Shown here: one piece after another, positions 1 to 8,808 of the stretch
Layout: each line of letters starts with the position of its first letter
Numbering within the stretch: the first letter of the stretch is position 1
NCBI GenBank assembly: GCA_946481695.1
Contig: CAMLON010000009.1
Location: 1-59,815 of the forward strand
Reading direction: 5' to 3'
Length of the DNA stretch: 59,815 nucleotides
Source: an uncultured Bartonella sp.
GTDB lineage: Bacteria; Pseudomonadota; Alphaproteobacteria; Rhizobiales; Rhizobiaceae
Notes under the pieces: model-generated
The model's input: the letters and a program-made list of their open reading frames with translations, nothing else
Told to the model about the DNA's origin: nothing
The model's database searches: none
Translations under genes and position numbers: made by a program

Positions 1-80
1 TAAGCGGTGCGACAAACGCAATGGAAGTCAAGATTGCAGAAGCAATGGTTGCCGGTTACGGCGTTGTTCCTACGAAATAG
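1..80 (+). CDS. C-terminal end of an unidentified protein, cut by the window edge
   Basis: An open frame enters from the left edge and stops at a TAG (78-80), giving about 25 residues that end GYGVVPTK. The fragment is too short for me to assign a family. It reads like ordinary soluble protein (NAMEVKIAEAMVAG, an amphipathic helix), and a good hairpin terminator follows it. These two facts are the reasons I treat it as a real gene end and not chance. Confidence 0.55.
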   Translation, partial: SGATNAMEVKIAEAMVAGYGVVPTK

Positions 81-133
81 ATATCGTCTTTGTTCACGCT
101 AGAAAAATCTTGGCAAATTTCAAAACCATCAAA

Positions 134-180
134 AAGCGCTAGCAGTGGAGCCACTCAAAGGCCATTGCTAGCGTTTACTG
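134..180 (+). terminator. Putative rho-independent terminator of the left-edge gene
   Basis: CGCTAGCA (137-144) pairs perfectly with TGCTAGCG (166-173). Flanking A-T and G-T pairs extend the stem to 134-176, and a short T stretch follows. It lies 54 nt after the stop of the partial gene. Confidence 0.5.
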
Positions 181-1015
181 TCGATCGGAGCTTGATTCCA
201 AGACAAAGATCGGCAATTGCACGATTTACGATTGATTTCATATCGTAATGGACGAATAAAGAGATCTCTTGGAGAAAATTTATCCGCAGAGTATGAGTGC
301 AACTCTCGCAGCGTCGGAACTACCAGTTTTGGACGAAGTATATGCGGTTTATCCAATCGTTTTTTTAAAAGGCCGATCTTGTTTGAAAATAGTGTTTTCA
401 ATTCGATTTTTTGCATAGAGCTTTAAAAATTAGGGTGAGGAAACATAACGGTTTTGGAGGTATTGCGGATATCCCGTCAAAAGACAAATCGGCAGAACTT
501 CGGTCCGTCACATGAAAAATCGCATTTTCATTATCCGACTAGAAAACAATTGTCGGCAAAGCTTTTATAACCAATACTCAAATTTCATTTTTTTGTGCCA
601 GAAAGGATGTGACAGGGGCGGTGATATTCACCTATGACCGAGACATTGGCTTTTCTTTCCGGCAGGCGCAGTTGATTTTTTCAGCAAATCGACGAAACTA
701 TCAGTCTTACTTTTCAAAACAGTCAATTGAGACCCATTCAAACGGACGGGTACGTAGCAAATGTTTTTGAAATAATAAAGGTCGTTTAAAAGGCAGGAGA
801 GATTCAATAGAGTAAAAAAATAGAGACATTCATCCTATAATTCCAGTCAATCGTCACCGTGAACAATCATTAGTTTTAAAAATTCAATTTTTTTCGCCCC
901 GACGCGGAAAAACAAAGAAGATCGTATTGAAAAGCCTGTTATAGCCTCGTTGACCAAGCGTTTTGCTTCTGTCAGATTTATACAGCGATAGTCCATTCAA
1001 AAAGGGTGACGAAGA
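181..1015. other. Long gene-free region upstream of panB
   Basis: About 0.83 kb with no convincing coding sequence on either strand. The open frames here are short, overlap each other and have no ribosome binding sites. A small perfect hairpin, GGTGA-TAT-TCACC, sits near 619-631. The stretch could be a decayed gene or a long regulatory leader for panB; I cannot tell which from sequence alone. Confidence 0.5.
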
Positions 1016-1837
1016 GTGAACAACTGCAATAAGGAAACGCGAGTAACAGTACCGGAAATCAGGGCGAAAAAAGGTGGCGAACCAATTGTTTCGTTGACTG
1101 CCTATTCGGTCTTTGGCGCACGCATTGCCGATCCCTATTGTGATTTTTTGCTTGTGGGTGATAGCGTGGGGACAGTGGTTTATGGTTTTGAAACAACTTT
1201 GCCAGTCACTGTCGATATGATGATCCTCCACGGACAAGCAGTGATGCGTGGTTCGAAGCATGCTCTTGTGGTTGTCGATATGCCGTTTGGCTCTTACGAA
1301 AAAAGTCCCGAGCATGCTTTTTCGAATGCTTCCCGCATCCTCGCCGATACCGGTTGTGGTGCAGTCAAAATTGAGGGCGGCGCCGAAATGGCAAAGACGG
1401 TGCGCTTTTTATCACGTCGCGGAATCCCTGTCATGGGGCATGTCGGCTTGATGGAACAATCGGAGAGAAGCCTCGGCGGATTTAAAATTCAAGGCTGTCA
1501 TCAAAGTGACTGGCCACGTATTGAAGGTGATGCATCAGCCATTGCCGAAGCCGGAGCTTTTGCTATTGTTGTTGAAGGTGTGGTCGAACCTCTGGCGGCA
1601 AAAATCACACGCGATCTGTTTGTCCCGACGATTGGAATAGGGGCTTCCAACCAATGTGACGGGCAACTTCTTGTGACAGAAGATATGCTTGGCTTTGGCG
1701 ACGTCGTGCCGAAGTTTGTTCGCCGTTATTCCAATGTTGAAGAGCAAACCGCCGAAGCTATTAAACATTATGCAAACGACGTGAAAACACGTTCATTTCC
1801 AGGGGAAAACGAGACTTATTCAAAGCCCGACGAATAA
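1016..1837 (+). CDS. panB: 3-methyl-2-oxobutanoate hydroxymethyltransferase
   Basis: PanB transfers a hydroxymethyl group from methylene-tetrahydrofolate to 2-oxoisovalerate, giving ketopantoate, the first committed step of pantothenate and coenzyme A synthesis in the cytosol. The 273-residue length fits the family. The metal and substrate ligands are visible: D49 in LLVGDSVG, D88 in [11 protein letters not shown]120 in VKIEGG and the catalytic E187 in VVEGV. The start is GTG, with GGGTGACGAAG just upstream as ribosome binding site. The frame runs about 20 residues past the usual end with a polar tail. The gene stands alone: panC, its common partner, is not beside it, and the next gene is convergent. 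Confidence 0.95.
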   Translation: MNNCNKETRVTVPEIRAKKGGEPIVSLTAYSVFGARIADPYCDFLLVGDSVGTVVYGFETTLPVTVDMMILHGQAVMRGSKHALVVVDMPFGSYEKSPEHAFSNASRILADTGCGAVKIEGGAEMAKTVRFLSRRGIPVMGHVGLMEQSERSLGGFKIQGCHQSDWPRIEGDASAIAEAGAFAIVVEGVVEPLAAKITRDLFVPTIGIGASNQCDGQLLVTEDMLGFGDVVPKFVRRYSNVEEQTAEAIKHYANDVKTRSFPGENETYSKPDE

Positions 1838-1909
1838 TTAACTTTTCTATTGATAACGGTAAGCGTGAAAACAGCGAATTTTGAAGGATATATTGCTCAT
1901 CCCGAGCGC

Positions 1910-2425
1910 CTAAGCCTCGACGGGTAGGATAAAAGGCGTTCCTTCAAATGCTTCGGCACCACGGCCGATTTCCGCAATAGCAGAACTCATACGTCCGCCA
2001 CGATCGAGGATTTTGTCGGCAAGTTCGACCATTAATTTGTTAGGTGTGGCAGTTGGCGAGTTTTTCCTCAAAAGTCGGGCAATTGCGGCTTCACTTTTTT
2101 CCCGTTCAAGAGCGCAAGCAATGACAAAAGCTGCTGCAGTCGAGCGTGAAATCCCCATATAGCAGTTTATTAGGAGAGGATGGGAACGGTTCCAGTTTTT
2201 TGCGATTTCAAGAATTTTATAAATTTCGGTTTCACTCGGTGCAACAAGCCCTTCCCGAGGCTCGTTAATGTCATTGAATTCAAGAAAATAATGACAATTT
2301 TCTTTAATCACAGTCGGGCGTTCCATAGGCGTACCCTTGTTCATCAAAGTAATGAGTTCCCGCGGTTGATAGCGCATTGCAGTCTCGGCGAGTTTCGAGA
2401 GAGGGGAAACAATAAGGTAGGCCAT
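1910..2425 (-). CDS. Protein tyrosine phosphatase-like protein (CX5R)
   Basis: A 171-residue protein with the phosphatase P-loop C88-Y-M-G-I-S-R94 (CX5R), as in cysteine-dependent tyrosine and dual-specificity phosphatases. Related proteins in Rhizobiales are annotated as tyrosine phosphatase family; the substrate is unknown to me. D52 in the NDINEP segment could be the general acid (inference). The ATG at 2425 overlaps the TGA of the upstream HD gene (TGATG), so translation is probably coupled. An in-frame TTG one codon earlier is a less likely start. It is the last gene of the ygfZ-HD-phosphatase operon. Confidence 0.85.
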   Translation of the reverse strand: MAYLIVSPLSKLAETAMRYQPRELITLMNKGTPMERPTVIKENCHYFLEFNDINEPREGLVAPSETEIYKILEIAKNWNRSHPLLINCYMGISRSTAAAFVIACALEREKSEAAIARLLRKNSPTATPNKLMVELADKILDRGGRMSSAIAEIGRGAEAFEGTPFILPVEA

Positions 2426-3045
2426 CAATGTGCTCTTTCTTGTTCTATAGAATTGAAACGAGCCAAAAACGCACCTTCAATTTGTGGTGTCGGTCGCGCA
2501 ATGAGATCAAGTCCTTGTGGGGTTATCGTTTCCGGTTCGCCAAAATAACGGATTGCTTCTGCTTTGCTGAAACCGGCAAGAGTGCTTGCTTCAAAATAGG
2601 CCGCTATTCGATCGGCTTGTTTCAACTGTTTGACAATTTTTACCCGAAGTTCGGTCGGAAGGCCGAAGCGGATACGGATTGCATCTTCGAGCCTTTTTTC
2701 AATCATTTCATAGCTGCCGCCCATAACAGCTTTGAAGGGTGAAATCATGTCACCAATAACATATTCTGGCGCGTCATGGAGAAGGGCGAGTTGTTTTTCA
2801 TCAGCCGTGGCATCAGGAAACATGCGACGGTAGAGTTTCTCGACCAGTAAAGAATGTTGAGCAACCGAATAGGCATATTCGCCTTTTGTCTGACCATTCC
2901 AGCGGGCAACACGCGCAAGACCATGAGCAATGTCGGTTATTTCGACATCGAGAGGAGATGGATTTATGAGGTCAAGCCGGCGTCCCGACAACATACGTTG
3001 CCAGGCACGTGCTTCTCCTGTCCTTGTTATTTCGGCATCAGCCAT
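2425..3045 (-). CDS. HD-domain phosphohydrolase, YfbR-like
   Basis: This 206-residue protein carries the HD metal-binding signature: H64 in VAQHS, H90-D91 in LALLHDAPEY and D145 in KQADRIAA. YfbR-type members are 5'-deoxynucleotidases acting on dNMPs, so a nucleotide phosphohydrolase role is the best guess, but the true substrate is not shown by the sequence. The ATG directly follows the TAA of ygfZ with no gap, and its own stop overlaps the start of the phosphatase gene. The three genes therefore look like one tightly coupled unit. Confidence 0.88.
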   Translation of the reverse strand: MADAEITRTGEARAWQRMLSGRRLDLINPSPLDVEITDIAHGLARVARWNGQTKGEYAYSVAQHSLLVEKLYRRMFPDATADEKQLALLHDAPEYVIGDMISPFKAVMGGSYEMIEKRLEDAIRIRFGLPTELRVKIVKQLKQADRIAAYFEASTLAGFSKAEAIRYFGEPETITPQGLDLIARPTPQIEGAFLARFNSIEQERAH

Positions 3046-3921
3046 TTATTCACCTTCCGACACATCTTCCGGAAAACCGTAATTCATATTGGGTGTAATT
3101 GTCAGAGTGACCGGTACATTTTCCACGAAAAAAGGAATGTTTTTGTCAATGCCTGCCTTTACCTTGTCAATCCGCACAATTGCCGAGGCATGTTTTCCGA
3201 TGACTGTACCAAGATTGCCAACGGTTTTTCCTTCGCATTCGATAGAGCCTGTCGCAGGTAGATTGTCTTCGCCTTCGACGACCAACATCCTGCGGCGGAT
3301 AGTGCCTCTATGGTGCATACGGGAAACTACTTCCTGACCGATATAACATCCTTTATTATAGGAAATGGCACCGGTTTGATCAAAATTGATATCGTGCGGA
3401 AATACATCGCCAAGTTTAAAATCTTTTCCACTCTCGGCAATTGCATATTTTATGCGCAGAAGATCCCACTGATCGGAGGAGTTTTGCGAAAAGGGGAGGG
3501 CGGTCATGTTTTTCCCGTAAAAGCGGGTGACTTTTTCTTGTGCTGGAAACCGTTTATCAGCAAAACTTGAATCACTTTCTGAAGTAAGTGAATCACTTTG
3601 CCAAGAAATCCCTATAACCGATTCAGGAGACTCACTAATTTCGACTTTTGACCGCAAACGATAAAGGCTTAGGCGTTTTTTAAAACTGTCGGCAAGGTCG
3701 GCCGAAATATCAATGATAAAACCATCGTCAATGCGGCCGGTCAAAAAATCAAAAATCACCTTCCCTTGCGGCGAAAGCAGCGCACCGGGCAACATTTCTC
3801 CGGAACCTATTTTTTCAACATCGGTGGTGATCAACCGTTCCAGAAAATGCGTTCTATCTTCGCCTGTAATTGTCAATATGCGGCGGTTTTCGAGGGTGAG
3901 CGAGCAGTGACTTTCGACCAT
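3046..3921 (-). CDS. ygfZ: Folate-binding protein YgfZ/GcvT-like
   Basis: YgfZ is a folate-dependent protein related to the glycine cleavage T-protein. It helps assembly or repair of some iron-sulfur enzymes and affects tRNA modification. The family hallmark KGCYIGQE is at about residues 190-197 of 291. I start at the ATG at 3921 (MVESHCSLTL), which has AAGG just upstream. A longer frame to 3999 would add a hydrophobic stretch that overlaps the start of pyrC and is not typical of the family. It is the first gene of a leftward operon with the HD and phosphatase genes, and it is divergent from pyrC across only 65 bp. Confidence 0.92.
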   Translation of the reverse strand: MVESHCSLTLENRRILTITGEDRTHFLERLITTDVEKIGSGEMLPGALLSPQGKVIFDFLTGRIDDGFIIDISADLADSFKKRLSLYRLRSKVEISESPESVIGISWQSDSLTSESDSSFADKRFPAQEKVTRFYGKNMTALPFSQNSSDQWDLLRIKYAIAESGKDFKLGDVFPHDINFDQTGAISYNKGCYIGQEVVSRMHHRGTIRRRMLVVEGEDNLPATGSIECEGKTVGNLGTVIGKHASAIVRIDKVKAGIDKNIPFFVENVPVTLTITPNMNYGFPEDVSEGE

Positions 3922-3986
3922 TTTCCTTGCCTTTCTTCTCGCATTTACGTAATCGGTATAGTTATGGGCTGCAAGGAGCAAAAGTA

Positions 3987-5324
3987 ATGTCGAGAACATT
4001 TGATAAGATTTTTAAAGGCGGAACAGTTGTCAATCATGACGGTATCGGCCAAAGGGACATTGGCGTTGTTGATGGACGCATTGCTGAAATAGGTGATCTG
4101 TCGGCTTGTTCGGCTGGTGAAACGGTTGACTGCACAGGACTTCATATTCTGCCTGGAATGATTGATAGTCAGGTGCATTTTCGCGAACCCGGTGGCGAAT
4201 ATAAAGAAGATCTTGAAACCGGTTCACGTTCTGCCGTATTGGGCGGAGTGACGTCGGTCTTTGAAATGCCGAATACCAATCCATTGACAACCAGTGAAGC
4301 GGCTCTCGCCGACAAAGTGAAACGCGGCTATCACCGGATGCATTGCGACTTCGCTTTCTGGGTCGGTGGAACACATGAAAATGCCCGTGATGTAGGCGAA
4401 CTCGAACGTTTGCCCGGTGCTGCCGGCATCAAGGTATTTATGGGGTCATCAACTGGTAATCTGCTGGTTGCCGATGATGAAGGCGTTACCGAAATCCTGA
4501 AACACACCCGCCGGCGGGCGGCATTCCACTCCGAAGATGAGGCGCGTCTTAACGAACGCAAACATTTGCGTGTTGAAGGTGACCCGACGTCCCATCCGGT
4601 TTGGCGTGACGTGGAAGCAGCACTTCGTTGCACAAAAAGGCTTGTGAAAATTGCCCATAAAACCGGTGCACGCATTCACGTTCTCCATGTTTCAACAGCC
4701 GAAGAAATCGAGTTTCTCAAAGATCATAAGGATGTCGCCACTCTGGAAGCAACGCAACATCATTTGACTTTGACAGCGGATGATTATGCCCGCCTTGGTA
4801 CACTCATCCAGATGAACCCGCCAATCCGTGAAAGCCGCCATCGTGCCGGCATATGGTATGGTGTCAGACAAGGCATTATTGACGTTCTCGGTTCAGACCA
4901 TGCACCACACACATTGGAAGAAAAACTGAAAACCTATCCGGCTTCTCCTTCCGGCATGACCGGTGTCCAGACCACAGCTGCCATTATGCTTGACCATGTC
5001 AACGCTGGCAGGCTTTCGCTGGAACGCTTTGTCGATCTCACCTCCCATGGCCCCAATCGTGTTTTCGGCATCAGTCGCAAGGGCCGCATTGCCGCCGGCT
5101 ATGACGCTGATCTCACAATCGTCGATTTGAAACGTGAAGAAATTATCCGCAACGAACAAATCGGATCGAAAGCCGGTTGGACACCTTATGATGGCAAGAA
5201 GGTCAAGGGATGGCCGGTTGGCACGATCATTCGTGGGAAAACTGTTATGTGGCAGGGTGAAATTGTAACACCATCGACCGGCGAGCCGATCGAATTTCTG
5301 GAATGCCTGCACCACACGAATTGA
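3987..5324 (+). CDS. pyrC: Dihydroorotase-family amidohydrolase
   Basis: A 445-residue class I dihydroorotase-type protein. The enzyme cyclises carbamoyl-aspartate to dihydroorotate in pyrimidine synthesis. Visible motifs are DSQVHFREPG at 60-69, the lysine that is normally carboxylated (K149 in GIKVFMGSS), and SDHAPH in the C-terminal half. The usual first metal ligand of the HxH motif is Gln62 here. I recall the same QVHFREPG form in a subgroup of alphaproteobacterial proteins annotated as dihydroorotase, so the change may be lineage-typical, but it makes catalytic certainty lower. The ATG at 3987 has AAGGAG at a good distance; a longer upstream frame overlaps ygfZ and is rejected. Confidence 0.85.
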   Translation: MSRTFDKIFKGGTVVNHDGIGQRDIGVVDGRIAEIGDLSACSAGETVDCTGLHILPGMIDSQVHFREPGGEYKEDLETGSRSAVLGGVTSVFEMPNTNPLTTSEAALADKVKRGYHRMHCDFAFWVGGTHENARDVGELERLPGAAGIKVFMGSSTGNLLVADDEGVTEILKHTRRRAAFHSEDEARLNERKHLRVEGDPTSHPVWRDVEAALRCTKRLVKIAHKTGARIHVLHVSTAEEIEFLKDHKDVATLEATQHHLTLTADDYARLGTLIQMNPPIRESRHRAGIWYGVRQGIIDVLGSDHAPHTLEEKLKTYPASPSGMTGVQTTAAIMLDHVNAGRLSLERFVDLTSHGPNRVFGISRKGRIAAGYDADLTIVDLKREEIIRNEQIGSKAGWTPYDGKKVKGWPVGTIIRGKTVMWQGEIVTPSTGEPIEFLECLHHTN

Positions 5325-5333
5325 TTATGCAGA

Positions 5334-6038
5334 ATGGGCATCAAAACTGTCGGCTTTGATGCCGATGATACGCTTTGGCATAACGAGAAAACATTTCGGG
5401 AAGCTGAACAATGTTTTGTTCAGCTTCTTGGCCGTTGTGCCGATAAAAAAATAATTGAAAGCATACTTTTTTCGACGATTTCGCGTAACCTCAGCCTTTA
5501 CGGCTATGGTTTCAAATCATTCACGCTTTCAATGGTCGAGACAGCCAGTAACATTTATAAAGATGTTATCCCGTCTTCAAAGATGAGGGCAATAGTTTCG
5601 CTTGGCCAATCCATGATGGATAAACCTGTAAATTTGATCGACGGTGTTGTAGGAGTGCTTGACGCCCTCCATAAAAATTACCGTCTGTTATTGATAAGCA
5701 AAGGTGACCTCGTCGAGCAACGTCGAAAGTTGGAAAAATCGGGGTTAAAAAGCTATTTTGATGCCATTGAAATTGTCAATCACAAAGACAAAACCGTTTA
5801 TGAAGAACTGTTAAAACGAAATCGGGTAGATGCAAATGAATTTGCAATGGTCGGTAATTCATTGAAATCGGACGTTCTGCCAGCTCTCTAAGCAGGTGCT
5901 TATGCAGTTCATATACCTTACGATATTACCTGGGGTCATGAAATGGCAGATGAACCGGATGACAATGGCCGCTATTTCAAAGCCGATAAACTCGCCGATC
6001 TTCCCGGACTTTTAAAGATAATCAATCGGAAAGTTTAA
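5334..6038 (+). pseudogene. HAD-family hydrolase interrupted by an in-frame stop
   Basis: The frame reads as a HAD-superfamily hydrolase of about 234 residues: motif I DADDTLWH near the N-terminus, motif II LLISKGD and motif IV GNSLKSDVLP. At 5889-5891 a TAA interrupts it after LPAL. The same frame continues for 48 typical residues (AGAYAVHIPY, TWGHEMADE) to a second TAA at 6036-6038. At the stop, family members usually have Glu (LPxLExGAYA), so one G-to-T change of GAA would explain it. The 185-residue product keeps the catalytic motifs and could still be made. It lies 9 bp after pyrC and is probably cotranscribed with it. A sequencing error is the alternative. Confidence 0.8.
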
Positions 6039-6132
6039 AAGCGATAATTACTAATGAATGGAATGGTGAGTTTTGTGAAATTGAAGCACGCCGTTTTAAA
6101 ATGATCATTGCGCAAGTGATTGACGAAAACGA

Positions 6133-6801
6133 CTAGTCACCGGTAACGAAAAACCGCCATTTACCGTCAGGTGTAATACCAATTCTGAAAAAGGAATATG
6201 TCCCGATTTCTTTCATTTCTTCAAGGTCACCGGCCGTCATAATCTGGAACAGCTCCACGAGTTGGGGCTTTGTAAGCTTATCAATTGGAAGAGCAACGAA
6301 ATAGGGCCATACGTAAATTTCCTCGTCATCTTCCTCGTCAAGATGCACATAACCGGAATTGAGAAGATCAATCATGATAGCCATGGTTTCAAGACCATCA
6401 CCATCACCGGAAAGTTTTTTGATATAATCTATCGGGTCCTTGACACTATCGGAAACGGAAAGTTGCGTCGGGTCACTACTTGTGCCCAACAATGGTTTCA
6501 GATTGTTAACGTCACCACTTTTTGCCGCATCAATGATTTTTTGCCGCATCAGTTTTACTGGCGCTGGCAGCTTTTCAATGTCGTATTCAACCTTTGGCGG
6601 CGTATCATTGCTGTTTGCGCTTTTGCTTTTCTTAGCTTCCGGTAACGGAATGGGGTTAGCAGCGTCATCGACTTTCGGTACGTCGGTGTGCACTTTTAGA
6701 GCGTCGTCAGTTAAATCGGTTGATGCGACGTTGATAGAATTGGCAACAGGCGAATAGAGTGACAAAGCCCCCAAGAGCAAGCAAAAAACAAATGATTTCA
6801 A
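6133..6801 (-). CDS. Exported protein of unknown function
   Basis: I do not recognise the family. The 222-residue protein starts with a clear signal peptide (MKSFVFCLLLGALSLYSPVANS, cleavage near residue 22). A Lys/Pro/Asp-rich linker covers residues 30-75 and a folded acidic domain follows, with DLEEMKEIGTYSFF and a C-terminal DGKWRFFVTGD. The end resembles small periplasmic proteins conserved in Rhizobiales. The upstream gene ends 14 bp before this ATG, so the two are probably one operon. Confidence 0.75.
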   Translation of the reverse strand: MKSFVFCLLLGALSLYSPVANSINVASTDLTDDALKVHTDVPKVDDAANPIPLPEAKKSKSANSNDTPPKVEYDIEKLPAPVKLMRQKIIDAAKSGDVNNLKPLLGTSSDPTQLSVSDSVKDPIDYIKKLSGDGDGLETMAIMIDLLNSGYVHLDEEDDEEIYVWPYFVALPIDKLTKPQLVELFQIMTAGDLEEMKEIGTYSFFRIGITPDGKWRFFVTGD

Positions 6802-6815
6802 TGAAATAAAATCCT

Positions 6816-7073
6816 TTATTGAATCGTTTTATGATCGCTAAGTTCACCCATTACCACTTTGTCGCGCATATGGGATAAAAAGTCGAGCACCTGTTTTTCG
6901 TTACGCGCCTTTAACAAATATTTAAGCGCGGTATCAAAAGCGGCTTCGGCGAGGATTTCAGGTTCGATACCATTGGAAATACCGCCGACCCATGCTTCCG
7001 ATTGAAATTCATGGGCTACATGTTTTTGTTCTTCAGCAATAATGGCCGAAAGATCAGTATTCGATTGGCTCAT
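6816..7073 (-). CDS. Small conserved hypothetical protein
   Basis: An 85-residue soluble, mostly helical protein without signal peptide or membrane segment; function unknown. The frame is supported by its composition (acidic N-terminal half, then a KYLLKARNEKQVLDFLSH helix). Its position 14 bp upstream of the exported protein also supports it. I take the ATG at 7073; an in-frame TTG one codon earlier is less likely. Confidence 0.65.
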   Translation of the reverse strand: MSQSNTDLSAIIAEEQKHVAHEFQSEAWVGGISNGIEPEILAEAAFDTALKYLLKARNEKQVLDFLSHMRDKVVMGELSDHKTIQ

Positions 7074-7156
7074 CAATGAACTCGTTTTATCTGTGCTGTT
7101 CAGAACGCCACATTATCATAATTTTGTTCGCTGTCAGTCTTAATAGTCAAAAAGGG

Positions 7157-7528
7157 TTAATTGCCATAACGGTTCAAAAGTTCATGTGAAAGGGCTGTTC
7201 CTTCCTTGATGTAACGACGATCAGCATCAACAGCGGCTTTTGTGCATGTGTGATAATTGTCTGAAAAAGCACGATAGGCATCGTTAAAAGCTGCATACAG
7301 GCGGGCACGACGCGTTGGTGCGGGATTTTCGGCTTTGATAAGCTCTTCCATATTGTCACGCCATAAAGGCGTTTTCTCACCGCATAGATTGCGCAAGTAA
7401 TGGAGCGACCCGAGTATTTCGGCAAGCCGCAACATTTTCGTATCATATTGGGGTACCTGCTCGGCATTGGCTGGTATCGTAGTCAAAAAAAAAGCCATAA
7501 TGACAAGAGTTTTCAAATACTTGTGCAT
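7157..7528 (-). CDS. TIGR02301-like exported protein
   Basis: A 123-residue protein with an N-terminal signal peptide (LVIMAFFLTTIPANA, cleavage near residue 22). The mature part has paired cysteines and the segment EILGSLHYLRNLCG, which I associate with the alphaproteobacterial family TIGR02301 of unknown function. The frame is open upstream for another 86 codons. The signal peptide only makes sense with the ATG at 7528, so I take that as start. It is the first of three leftward small genes, with an 84 bp gap to the next. Confidence 0.75.
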   Translation of the reverse strand: MHKYLKTLVIMAFFLTTIPANAEQVPQYDTKMLRLAEILGSLHYLRNLCGEKTPLWRDNMEELIKAENPAPTRRARLYAAFNDAYRAFSDNYHTCTKAAVDADRRYIKEGTALSHELLNRYGN

Positions 7529-7899
7529 GTTTCCAGACTCTCTTTCTTGTTGAGACAGGGGTATTGCGACGAGAAGCGATCGTGATTGGAATATTTCTAT
7601 AGGGCTTTTCATGGTCTGTAAGCAATGCCAAAACGTGACCGGCGGTTCTTTGAAGCGCCTGATTGGTTTAAAACCACCAAATCTGTTTGGATATATTTTG
7701 TTTTCGGGAATAAGACCGGCTATTGATAGAACGAAATTTATAGCTTGTCCGGCAAAAAAGCTTGGCCTTTTGTTGTCATGAAGCATATTTCTGGTGACGG
7801 TAATAATGTTTCGGTGACATTATTAGCCATTTTCCAGGTTGAAAAGCCGGTCGTTGACTGCAAACATTAACTGAAGTTGATGAAACAAGAAGGGTGGCC
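7529..7899. other. Divergent intergenic region, TIGR02301 gene / SRAP gene
   Basis: About 370 bp between two divergent genes, so it should hold both promoters. An open leftward frame fills much of it but has no ribosome binding site and no recognisable family. I see no strong hairpin and no promoter good enough to call. Confidence 0.4.
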
Positions 7900-8706
7900 A
7901 TGTGTGGGCGGTATGAGCTTGATGCCTCGAAAAACGAGGTTGCCAATGCTTTCGATGCTTGGATAGAGGAAGATTTCCCTAAGCGCTATAATATTGCGCC
8001 AACGCAACCTATTTTAGTTATCAAGGCGCCTGAAGCTTATCGCGATGCTTTGTCGAATAGGCCCAAGCATGATGCCTTACTGGTACGCTGGGGATTTATT
8101 CCAGGCTGGACGAAAAATCCTGATCAATGGCCGTTAACATTCAACATACGTTCCGAAACAGTGGCGGTGAAAAAGTCGTTTACAAATGCGCTTCGCCATC
8201 ACCGTGTCATTATTCCGGCGACAGGTTTCTATGAATGGAAAAAACAGTCTCGCGGTAGGTCACAACCTTACCACGCTTCACTTGATGATCACTCTGTCAT
8301 TGGTTTTGCCGGCCTCATGGAAACTTGGAGTGGTAGTGAAGGCTCGCAGATTGATACCGCTGCTATTTTGACAACAGAAGCAAAATCGCCTCTTGTAGAA
8401 ATCCACCACCGTATGCCTGTTATTGTCCGTCGGGAAGATGTTGATAGATGGCTTGATTGCCGCAATTATCGCCCCGCTGATGTGATGGATATTTTAAAAA
8501 ACACGCCAGCTGACCAGCTTTATGTTTACCCTGTATCCGATAAGATCAATAATGTTGCTTATTTTGGCAAAGACGTGAAAGACCGGTTGGTCGTTAGCAA
8601 AGACCAAAAGATCAAACGTGGTACGCAAACTGATAAAGTTCGAAAACAGCAGGTTGAAAAACAGGGGAAAACTTTAAAGAATAAAGACCAGTTTGACCTT
8701 TTCTAA
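7900..8706 (+). CDS. yedK: SOS response-associated peptidase (SRAP, YedK/HMCES-like)
   Basis: SRAP proteins bind abasic sites in single-stranded DNA and cross-link to them through Cys2, shielding them from breakage. All key residues are present in the 268-residue product: Cys2 (MCGRYE), the NIRSE motif at 82-86, E112 in GFYEWK and the HHRMP motif at 169-173. The start must be the ATG at 7900, because the chemistry needs Cys at position 2 after Met removal. The in-frame GTG two codons earlier would spoil that. AGAAGGGTGG upstream is a good ribosome binding site. The C-terminus ends in a Lys/Gln-rich tail. Confidence 0.93.
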   Translation: MCGRYELDASKNEVANAFDAWIEEDFPKRYNIAPTQPILVIKAPEAYRDALSNRPKHDALLVRWGFIPGWTKNPDQWPLTFNIRSETVAVKKSFTNALRHHRVIIPATGFYEWKKQSRGRSQPYHASLDDHSVIGFAGLMETWSGSEGSQIDTAAILTTEAKSPLVEIHHRMPVIVRREDVDRWLDCRNYRPADVMDILKNTPADQLYVYPVSDKINNVAYFGKDVKDRLVVSKDQKIKRGTQTDKVRKQQVEKQGKTLKNKDQFDLF

Positions 8707-8808
8707 ATGCCCAAGCGGGATATTTAAGCATAATAAGGGTAAATGCCTTGACCGTTTTTAAATGAATTTCCAAGGTTCCGGCGTTTCCTGACAGATGAAA
8801 GATTATTG

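Noticed and set aside
884..1315. Leftward 143-codon open frame over the panB start
   Set aside because: It is antisense to a certain panB, has odd composition (many His, Cys, Arg) and no family.
6039..6136. Short rightward frame ending at a TAG at 6134-6136 (about 25 codons)
   Set aside because: No start codon with support; it lies between convergent gene ends and is too short to judge.
7529..7786. Extended N-terminus of the TIGR02301 protein
   Set aside because: The frame is open, but the signal peptide begins at the ATG at 7528, and an 86-residue leader before a signal peptide is not sensible.
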